Of a stretch of DNA of 6,493 nt, positions 1-4,412 are shown in pieces. The translations under genes and the position numbers were made by a program. Each line of letters opens with the position of its first letter. The stretch's first letter is position 1. Source of the stretch: CAYVOX01 sp964453035 (GTDB taxonomy: Bacteria; Chloroflexota; Anaerolineae; Anaerolineales; Anaerolineaceae); contig CAYVOX010000163.1 in the NCBI GenBank assembly GCA_964453035.1, positions 1 through 6,493 of the forward strand, given 5' to 3'. The notes beneath the pieces were generated by a model that ran no database searches, was not told the DNA's origin, and saw nothing but the letters and a program-made list of their open reading frames with translations.

Positions 1-1868
1 AGAACAACCCCGCCCTGATCGGCGAGCCCGGCGTGGGCAAAACCGCCATCGTCGAGGGACTGGCCCAGCGCATCATCGAAGGCGATGTGCCCGCTCCCCT
101 GCTGGATAAGCGTGTGCTGCAATTGGATGTGGGTTCCCTTGTGGCGGGCACCATGTACCGCGGCCAGTTCGAAGAGCGCCTCAAGCGCGTCATTGACGAG
201 CTCAAAGCCTCCGGCTCAATCCTCTTCATTGACGAGGTGCACATGCTGGTTGGCGCCGGCGCAGCCGGTTCCTCGGTGGATGCCGCCAACATCCTCAAGC
301 CAGCCCTTTCACGCGGCGAGCTGCAGGTGATTGGCGCCACCACCATCGAAGAATACCGCAAGCACATCGAGAGCGATGCCGCCCTGGAGCGCCGCTTCCA
401 GCCCATCGTGGTTAACGAGCCCTCCGTGGAAGAGACCATCGCCATCCTTAAGGGCATCCGCGCGGCCTACGAAGAGCACCACCGCCTCACCATCTCGGAT
501 GCCGCCCTGGAAGCCGCCGCGCGCCTCTCCGCCCGCTACGTCACCGAGCGCTTCCTGCCGGATAAGGCCATTGACCTGATTGACGAATCCTCTTCGCGCG
601 TGCGCATGTATAAATCCACCCAGGCCAAAACCATGAAGCAGCTTGTCAAGGACCTCAAAGAGACCCGCCTGAACCGCAACCAGGCCGTGGAAGACAGCCG
701 CTTCGACGACGCCCAGGAACTGCAAACCCGCCAGGCCGAGCTGGAAGCCCAGCTTGATCGCCTGCGCACCGGCTGGGACCGCGCTACCAGCCCGGTGGTC
801 ACCGCCGATGATATCGCCGAGGTGGTTTCCATGTGGACGGGCGTGCCCGTGATGCAGATGGCGCAGGAGGAATCCGAGCGCCTGCTGCAGATGGAAGCGG
901 AACTGCGCCGCTGGATTATCGGCCAGGAAGAGGCCGTCCAGACCGTCTCCAAGGCCGTGCGCCGCGCGCGCTCCGGCCTCAAGGACCCGCGCCGCCCCAT
1001 CGGCTCCTTCATCTTCCTCGGACCCACCGGCGTGGGCAAAACCGAGCTCACTAAAGCCCTGGCGCGCTTCCTGTTCGGCAGCGAGGACGCCCTCATCCAG
1101 CTGGATATGTCCGAGTTCATGGAACGCCACACCGTCAGCCGCCTGGTGGGCGCCCCGCCTGGCTACGTCGGCTTTGAAGAAGCCGGGCAGCTCACCGAAG
1201 CCATCCGCCGCCGCCCCTATTCCATCGTGGTCTTTGACGAGATTGAAAAAGCCCACCCTGAGGCGCACAACATGCTGCTGCAGATTATGGAAGAGGGTCA
1301 CCTCTCCGATGCCAAGGGGCACAAGGTGGATTTCCGCAACGCCATCATTGTGATGACCACCAACATCGGCGCGGATATGATTAAGCGCCAGACCTCGCTC
1401 GGCTTCCAGATCACCCGTGATGAAAAGGCCGAGGAGCAGTCCTCCTACGAAGACATGCGTAAAAAGCTGCTCGATTCGCTCAAGCGCGTCTTCCGCCCGG
1501 AGTTCATCAACCGCCTGGATGGCGTCATCGTCTTCCGCGCCCTCTCGCGCGAGAATATCCGCCAGATTGTGGGCATTGAGATTGCCAAGGTAGCCGAGCG
1601 CCTGCAGGAGCACAAGATTACCCTGCAGCCCTCCGAGGCCGCCCTTGACCAGCTGGCCAGCGAAGGCTACGACCCCGATATGGGCGCCCGTCCGCTGCGG
1701 CGGGTCATCCAGCACAAAATTGAGGATGCCCTCTCAGACGCCCTGCTGGCGCACGAATTTGAAGACGGCGACATCATCCTGGTTGACCGCGGCGAAGAAG
1801 GCGAGATTCTGCTGCGCCGCGCTGAAAAGCCCGCCGAACCGGCGGAAAAAATCGAAATCCAGTATTAA
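1..1868 (+). CDS. clpC: ClpC-type ATP-dependent Clp unfoldase, 5'-truncated by the window edge
   Basis: Hexameric AAA+ unfoldase that threads proteins into the ClpP peptidase in the cytoplasm. The open frame runs from base 3 (NNPALIGEPGVGKT...), so the gene starts upstream; the GTG at 33 lies inside the first Walker A and is not a start. About 621 residues are visible, and a family length near 820-850 implies roughly 200 N-terminal residues are missing. Order seen: D1 Walker A (GEPGVGKT, to base 44), D1 pore loop with Tyr at 156-158, Walker B ILFIDEVH at 219-242, arginine-finger region ERRF at 387-398, a short coiled/UVR-like middle segment at about 648-765, D2 Walker A GPTGVGKT at 1020-1043, pore loop GYVG at 1161-1172, Walker B VVFDE ending at 1241, RPEFINR at 1494-1514, and sensor-2 GAR at 1683-1691. 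The short middle domain (not the long ClpB coiled coil) and an LGF tripeptide at 1398-1406, where ClpP-binding loops lie, favour ClpC over ClpB. TAA at 1866-1868. Both ATPase sites look intact. Confidence 0.93.
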   Translation, partial: NNPALIGEPGVGKTAIVEGLAQRIIEGDVPAPLLDKRVLQLDVGSLVAGTMYRGQFEERLKRVIDELKASGSILFIDEVHMLVGAGAAGSSVDAANILKPALSRGELQVIGATTIEEYRKHIESDAALERRFQPIVVNEPSVEETIAILKGIRAAYEEHHRLTISDAALEAAARLSARYVTERFLPDKAIDLIDESSSRVRMYKSTQAKTMKQLVKDLKETRLNRNQAVEDSRFDDAQELQTRQAELEAQLDRLRTGWDRATSPVVTADDIAEVVSMWTGVPVMQMAQEESERLLQMEAELRRWIIGQEEAVQTVSKAVRRARSGLKDPRRPIGSFIFLGPTGVGKTELTKALARFLFGSEDALIQLDMSEFMERHTVSRLVGAPPGYVGFEEAGQLTEAIRRRPYSIVVFDEIEKAHPEAHNMLLQIMEEGHLSDAKGHKVDFRNAIIVMTTNIGADMIKRQTSLGFQITRDEKAEEQSSYEDMRKKLLDSLKRVFRPEFINRLDGVIVFRALSRENIRQIVGIEIAKVAERLQEHKITLQPSEAALDQLASEGYDPDMGARPLRRVIQHKIEDALSDALLAHEFEDGDIILVDRGEEGEILLRRAEKPAEPAEKIEIQY

Positions 1869-1882
1869 AGATAGCGGTACCG

Positions 1883-1921
1883 AGACCTGCCAGATTTTGT
1901 AGAAGACCTGGCAGGTCTTTT
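1883..1921 (+). terminator. Probable intrinsic terminator of clpC
   Basis: A perfect 11-base inverted repeat (AGACCTGCCAG at 1883-1893, CTGGCAGGTCT at 1908-1918) ends in TTTT (1918-1921), 14 bases after the clpC stop. The right half can also fold alone as AAGACCT-GGC-AGGTCTT (1903-1919), so two alternative hairpins compete. The T run is short and followed by C, so termination efficiency is uncertain. The core belongs to the same AGACCTG/CAGGTCT family as the two hairpins further downstream, so it may be a repeat that happens to serve as a terminator. Confidence 0.6.
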
Positions 1922-1978
1922 CAGGGCGCAGCCCGCGTCCCCCAGGTTCGCGTACTGTGTGATCCCTGCGGGTAGAGG

Positions 1979-2016
1979 AGACCTGTTAGGTTTCAAAAAA
2001 CCTAACAGGTCTTTTT
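1979..2016 (+). terminator. 15-base perfect hairpin with T tract, repeat copy 1
   Basis: AGACCTGTTAGGTTT (1979-1993) pairs perfectly with AAACCTAACAGGTCT (1998-2012) across the 4-base loop CAAA, and TTTTT follows at 2012-2016. This has the form of a strong intrinsic terminator and could back up the one just after clpC. Because a near-identical copy without a T tract lies 220 bases downstream, it may equally be an interspersed repeat. Confidence 0.6.
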
Positions 2017-2034
2017 ACTAGCGACCTGACAGTT

Positions 2035-2139
2035 TGTCATCCTGAGGCTTGAAAAGCCGAAGGATCTCGATATTCGGTCTTCAAGTTTCTCATCATAACG
2101 AGATTCTTCGCCTTCGCTGTGCTCAGGCTCAGAATGACA
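2035..2139. repeat. Imperfect inverted pair of GTCATYCTGAG / GAAGRATCTCG repeats
   Basis: The left unit (2035-2069) begins TGTCATCCTGAGG and ends GAAGGATCTCG. The right unit (2099-2139) is the same motif reversed, beginning CGAGATTCTTC and ending CTCAGAATGACA. The outer 12-13 bases match with one transition on each end, while the interiors differ. The left unit also holds a small GGCTT-GAA-AAGCC hairpin (2046-2058). From memory, sequences of the form GTCATTCTGAGCGAAGCGAAGAATCT are common intergenic repeats in several bacterial phyla including Chloroflexota; this was not checked here. Confidence 0.75.
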
Positions 2140-2179
2140 ACATTTCTTTTTGTTAAGATTTGTGCAACTGTCAGGTGGC
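2123..2179 (+). repeat. Direct repeat copy A (57 bases)
   Basis: This copy begins TCAGGCTCAGAATGACAAC (2123-2141) and continues through TGTTAAGATT to AACTGTCAGGTGGC (ending 2179). It is repeated almost exactly at 2249-2304 with a few substitutions and one length difference in a T run. The 19-base head and the AACTGTCAGGTGGC tail are identical in both copies. Confidence 0.85.
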
Positions 2180-2198
2180 GAGCAATGCCGAATAATGA

Positions 2199-2232
2199 AG
2201 ACCTGTTAGGTTTCTGAAAACCTAACAGGTCT
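2199..2232. repeat. 15-base perfect hairpin, repeat copy 2
   Basis: AGACCTGTTAGGTTT (2199-2213) and AAACCTAACAGGTCT (2218-2232) flank a CTGA loop. The 34 bases differ from the copy at 1979-2012 only at two loop positions, while both stems are identical. The following bases are CTCACTTT, not a T tract, so this copy is a poor terminator. Retention of the stem in both copies suggests recent duplication or constraint on the structure. Confidence 0.85.
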
Positions 2233-2248
2233 CACTTTGCAGGCTTGA

Positions 2249-2304
2249 TCAGGCTCAGAATGACAACGTATCTTTTGTTAAGATTCGTGCAACTGTCAGG
2301 TGGC
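2249..2304 (+). repeat. Direct repeat copy B (56 bases)
   Basis: Second copy of the sequence at 2123-2179, starting 126 bases after copy A. Differences are confined to the region just after the shared head (CATTTC versus CGTATC, one T fewer) and a T-to-C change in AAGATTYGTGC. The hairpin copy at 2199-2232 sits between the two direct repeats, so a segment containing a repeat tail may have been duplicated in tandem. Confidence 0.85.
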
Positions 2305-2405
2305 TAGTATTTTTGGCGCGTGGTTTTCGCTCCAGCCAACGTACCCCCCGCTCTGCGGCAAAAACCATCACCGTCCATTTTCATCACGCCCTTTTCCCCC
2401 TGGGC

Positions 2406-2411
2406 TATAAT
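2406..2411 (+). promoter_or_regulatory. -10 element for the UROD-like gene
   Basis: A perfect TATAAT lies 32 bases before the start codon, predicting initiation near 2418 and a leader of about 26 bases. No good -35 is visible at 16-18 bases upstream; the closest candidates in the C-rich stretch 2378-2390 are poor. The assignment rests on the -10 match, its position after the repeat cluster, and the ribosome binding site downstream. Confidence 0.55.
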
Positions 2412-2432
2412 AAACCTCACTGCCCATCCCAC

Positions 2433-2437
2433 AGGAG
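2433..2437 (+). promoter_or_regulatory. Ribosome binding site (AGGAG)
   Basis: AGGAG ends 6 bases before the ATG at 2444 and 12 bases before a second in-frame ATG at 2450. The spacing selects 2444 as the start. Confidence 0.75.
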
Positions 2438-2443
2438 CCCCTC

Positions 2444-3577
2444 ATGCCCATGACTCCCCGCCAGCGCCTGCTGGCAACCTACCACTTCGGCAACCCTGAT
2501 AAAATCCCGCTCGATCCCGGCTCCCCGCGCGAATCCACCCTGCAGACCTGGCACCAGCAGGGGCTTCCGGAGGGCATTGGCTGGCGCGACCACCTCTGGC
2601 AGCTGCTCGGGCTTGCAGCGCAACCCGCCTCGCCGGTTGAAGATCTGGGGGTCAACCTCAAGCTGCTCCCGGAGTTTGAGGAGATCATCCTCGCGCATAA
2701 AAACGGCCATCTCATCCTGCAGGATTTCTCAGGCGCGGTGGTGGAAATTTCAGACCAGTACGATTTCAGCTATTTGCGCTCCGCCAAGGACTTCGTCACC
2801 CGCAGCTGGCACAGCTTCCCGGTTAAAACCCCCACCGACTGGCAGGAGAAAATGGCCTGGCGCTACAACCCGCGCGACCCGCGCCGCTTCCCCGCCGATT
2901 TTGACGCCCGCTGCGCCCTGCTTAAAAACCGCCAGACCCCCTTCAGCCTCACCATCCCCGGCCCCTTCTGGCAGATGCGCGATTGGATCGGCCTGGAGCC
3001 GCTCTGCCTGCTGATGGTGGAGCAACCGGAATTTATCGATGAACTGGTCGCCTTCTGGACGCAGTTCATGCTGGATGTGCTCCAGCCCGTCCTGGCGCAG
3101 GTGGAGGTTGACTTTATCCAGGTCAACGAAGACATGGCCTACAAGCTGCACAGCATGATTTCCCCGCGCATGGTGCGGCGCTTCCTCATGCCCTGCTGGA
3201 CGCGCTGGGGGCAGGCTTTCAAAGCGGCCGGCGTGGGCGTCTATTCCGTCGATTCCGACGGCTACATTGGCGAACTCATCCCGCTCTGGATTGAAGCGGG
3301 CTTTCAGAACACCTGGCCCGTTGAGGTCGCCGCCGGCAACGATATCCTCGCCTACCGTCAGCGGTACGGCAAGGCCTTTGCCTACGGCGGCGGCGTGGAT
3401 AAGCGCGCCCTGGCAGCCGGCGGCGCTGCCATGCACGCCGAGCTTGACCGCCTGGCCCCCCTCATTGCCGCGGGCGGCTACCTGCCCACCTGCGACCACG
3501 GCGTCCCGCCGGACGTCTCCTGGCCCAATTTTATTGAATATACCCGCCGCCTGGCGCAGCTCACGGGTTGGTTGTAA
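2444..3577 (+). CDS. Uroporphyrinogen decarboxylase superfamily protein (not HemE)
   Basis: A 377-residue cytoplasmic TIM-barrel protein of the UROD/MtaA/CmuA superfamily, whose members include heme-pathway decarboxylases and cobalamin- or corrinoid-linked methyltransferases. The N-terminus (MTPRQRLLATYHFGNPDKIPLDPGSPREST) is typical of the methyltransferase-like side. The HemE signature with the RQAGRY motif is absent, so heme synthesis is unlikely. Other family blocks are NEDMAYK (residues 228-234), ISPRMVRRFLMP, VDSDG (269-273), GGGVDKRAL and GGYLPTCDHGVPPD (Cys350, His352). In MtaA-type enzymes the region aligned with VDSDG usually carries an HxC zinc ligand pair; here it reads D270-S-D272, so a classical thiol-activating zinc site is doubtful, although Cys350 remains. 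The substrate is unknown, and no corrinoid protein or partner methyltransferase gene is adjacent. The gene has its own promoter and converges with the TIR gene 34 bases downstream. Confidence 0.85.
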   Translation: MPMTPRQRLLATYHFGNPDKIPLDPGSPRESTLQTWHQQGLPEGIGWRDHLWQLLGLAAQPASPVEDLGVNLKLLPEFEEIILAHKNGHLILQDFSGAVVEISDQYDFSYLRSAKDFVTRSWHSFPVKTPTDWQEKMAWRYNPRDPRRFPADFDARCALLKNRQTPFSLTIPGPFWQMRDWIGLEPLCLLMVEQPEFIDELVAFWTQFMLDVLQPVLAQVEVDFIQVNEDMAYKLHSMISPRMVRRFLMPCWTRWGQAFKAAGVGVYSVDSDGYIGELIPLWIEAGFQNTWPVEVAAGNDILAYRQRYGKAFAYGGGVDKRALAAGGAAMHAELDRLAPLIAAGGYLPTCDHGVPPDVSWPNFIEYTRRLAQLTGWL

Positions 3578-3611
3578 CGGATGCAAACAAGAGGGACAAA
3601 ATACAGTTCTC

Positions 3612-4277
3612 TTACCCCCAGCGATCATCCTTATTAAACAAAAAAATCTCCTCTTCCACAAAAGCACGGTTAATTTTTTGCTCGTGTTCTCTCATTTTCT
3701 TCAGAAACCAGGCCGTACTCTCCTCAACCGAGCGTTTTTCACCGGCCTTGATGACCCCTTTAACAAAACCCTTCACCCCTGAATACTTAACCTCGAGGTA
3801 GTTTATATTATTGTAATAACTCATTTTCATGTTATTGTATTCGAGTAAATCCAGACAGAATGCCGGGTGATGCTGCCCCAGCTGTTTGCTCACTTCGACG
3901 ACAGGTGACGCCAGGACGGCGGGATGATCCATCCTGTAAAGCACGCTTTCTGCTGAGGGACCCAGCCAGTGGTACTGGTTAATCGGGTAAGGCGGCACGC
4001 ATTTCTCGATCATCACCGGATAAATCTTCACACCTGCGTCATCCGCATATTGCCATTCAATCCGGCAGTCAGGCGATTCCGCGCTGCGCGGGGTGAGCAG
4101 CACCACCACCCCGGAGCTGGAACGGATGCGCTCCTCGAGCACAGCCTGCCAGTCTTCACCAACTTTGATGCCTTTGTCGTACCAGACGTAAAACCCCGTC
4201 TGGTTGAGAAACTTTGCAGCTACCTGGCAAATGGCTTTATCCGCGTGTGCATAGGAAAGAAAGAGGTAATTGGTCAT
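3612..4277 (-). CDS. TIR-domain protein with unassigned C-terminal region
   Basis: A 221-residue protein. Residues 1 to about 110 are a bacterial TIR domain: the strand-A box YLFLSYAHAD (4-13), the BB-loop region VWYDKGIKVGEDW (31-43), VVVLLTPRSAESPDCRIEW (57-75) with the C-x-x-E motif placing the likely NADase glutamate at Glu74, and IYPVMIE. Residues 115-221 match no family I recognise; they look mixed alpha/beta and end in a charged, probably helical tail (EESTAWFLKKMREHEQKI). The ATG at 4277 is preferred because it starts directly at the TIR strand; the frame is open to 4379, but a TATAAT at 4323-4318 lies inside that extension. An ATG at 4289 would add four residues. A GGGAAA lies 4 bases before the chosen start as a weak Shine-Dalgarno. 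TIR domains of this kind may hydrolyse NAD+ or make signalling nucleotides; here that is inferred only. G+C falls to about 25-40% over the C-terminal half, unlike the neighbours. Confidence 0.85.
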   Translation of the reverse strand: MTNYLFLSYAHADKAICQVAAKFLNQTGFYVWYDKGIKVGEDWQAVLEERIRSSSGVVVLLTPRSAESPDCRIEWQYADDAGVKIYPVMIEKCVPPYPINQYHWLGPSAESVLYRMDHPAVLASPVVEVSKQLGQHHPAFCLDLLEYNNMKMSYYNNINYLEVKYSGVKGFVKGVIKAGEKRSVEESTAWFLKKMREHEQKINRAFVEEEIFLFNKDDRWG

Positions 4278-4317
4278 GGCGTTTCCCATTTTAGAATGGA
4301 GGCTGTCAATCCATTCT

Positions 4318-4323
4318 ATTATA
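4318..4323 (-). promoter_or_regulatory. -10 element for the TIR gene (minus strand)
   Basis: Read on the minus strand, 4323 to 4318 is TATAAT, predicting a start near 4311 and a leader of about 34 bases to the ATG at 4277. The matching -35 position is poor (AGCCCG at 4346-4341). A perfect TTGACA on the same strand at 4309-4304 lies downstream and has no suitably spaced -10, so it is probably chance. Confidence 0.5.
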
Positions 4324-4365
4324 AAGGCGCCAGCCAAACCCGGGCTGCCGTTCTCGGTTATTCCA

Positions 4366-4385
4366 CAGCGGTATGCCAACCGCTG
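4366..4385. promoter_or_regulatory. Dyad-symmetric candidate operator upstream of the lactate permease
   Basis: CAGCGGT (4366-4372) and ACCGCTG (4379-4385) are perfect inverted arms around a 6-base spacer. The site covers about -47 to -28 relative to the predicted permease start at 4413, thus overlapping its -35 region. A second pairing, AACCGC (4378-4383) with GCGGTT (4389-4394), shares the right arm. A dimeric repressor such as a GntR- or LldR-type regulator would fit the location, but no regulator gene is in the window. Confidence 0.35.
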
Positions 4386-4400
4386 AGCGCGGTTCTCTTA

Positions 4401-4406
4401 TATAAT
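4401..4406 (+). promoter_or_regulatory. -10 element giving a probable leaderless permease mRNA
   Basis: A perfect TATAAT (within TTATATAATG) ends 6 bases before the permease ATG at 4413. Initiation 6-7 bases after a -10 places the transcript start at or next to the A of the start codon. No Shine-Dalgarno sequence precedes this ATG, which agrees with leaderless translation. The -35 position (4378-4383, AACCGC) is weak and overlaps the candidate operator. Confidence 0.55.
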
Positions 4407-4412
4407 GCTCTC

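Larger units (their letters stand above)
2016..2309. mobile_element. Possible MITE-like element bounded by 19-base inverted arms
   Basis: The arm TACTAGCGACCTGACAGTT (2016-2034) is the reverse complement of AACTGTCAGGTGGCTAGTA (2291-2309) except at one position. Flanking bases are TTTT (2012-2015) on the left and TTTTT (2310-2314) on the right, which could be a short target duplication. The 294-base interior has no coding capacity. These traits fit a non-autonomous miniature element or a composite built by repeat accretion. The left T run is also the tail of the hairpin at 1979-2012, so the duplication may be coincidence. No transposase gene is present in the window. Confidence 0.4.
1869..2443. 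other. 575-base non-coding interval rich in repeats
   Basis: No reading frame here looks like a protein and no RNA gene was recognised. The interval contains three hairpins with AGACCTG/CAGGTCT cores, a 57-base direct repeat, an inverted pair of GTCATYCTGAG...GAAGRATCTCG sequences, and an outer pair of 19-base arms. Bases 1922-1978 are GC-rich with no evident structure. Bases 2310-2405 hold only a weak TGGTTTT (2321-2327) / AAAACCA (2361-2367) inverted pair with a 33-base loop, before the promoter of the UROD-like gene. Confidence 0.8.

Noticed and set aside
309..1715. Long open frame (468 codons) on the minus strand opposite clpC
   Set aside because: It is a shadow of the GC-rich clpC codons. 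The plus-strand frame shows every ClpC motif, while this one gives a Gly/Ala/His-rich sequence with no family resemblance.
1..1868. ClpB disaggregase instead of ClpC
   Set aside because: The middle region between the ATPase domains is short, not a long ClpB-type coiled coil, and the LGF tripeptide at 1398-1406 sits where a ClpP-binding loop is expected.
1979..2232. CRISPR array from the repeated hairpins
   Set aside because: There are only two copies of the 34-base palindromic unit, separated by 186 bases that contain other repeats. There is no regular spacer series and there are no cas genes.
2444..3577. Heme-pathway uroporphyrinogen decarboxylase (hemE)
   Set aside because: The fold matches, but the N-terminal HemE signature (RQAGRY region) is absent and the internal motifs are those of the methyltransferase-like side of the superfamily.
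4304..4309. Perfect minus-strand TTGACA as the -35 of the TIR gene
   Set aside because: It lies downstream of the TATAAT, and the nearest -10-like sequence (TAAAAT at 4293-4288) is only 10 bases away, too close for a sigma-70-type promoter.
4278..4379. N-terminal extension of the minus-strand TIR protein (34 residues)
   Set aside because: It precedes the usual TIR start, has no ribosome binding site at its own ATG, and contains the predicted TATAAT of this gene.
3969..4412. A 148-codon open extension upstream of the permease start, antisense to the TIR gene
   Set aside because: The translated extension is not hydrophobic or transporter-like and lies opposite a clear TIR coding region. The permease sequence proper begins at ATG 4413 right after a -10 element.
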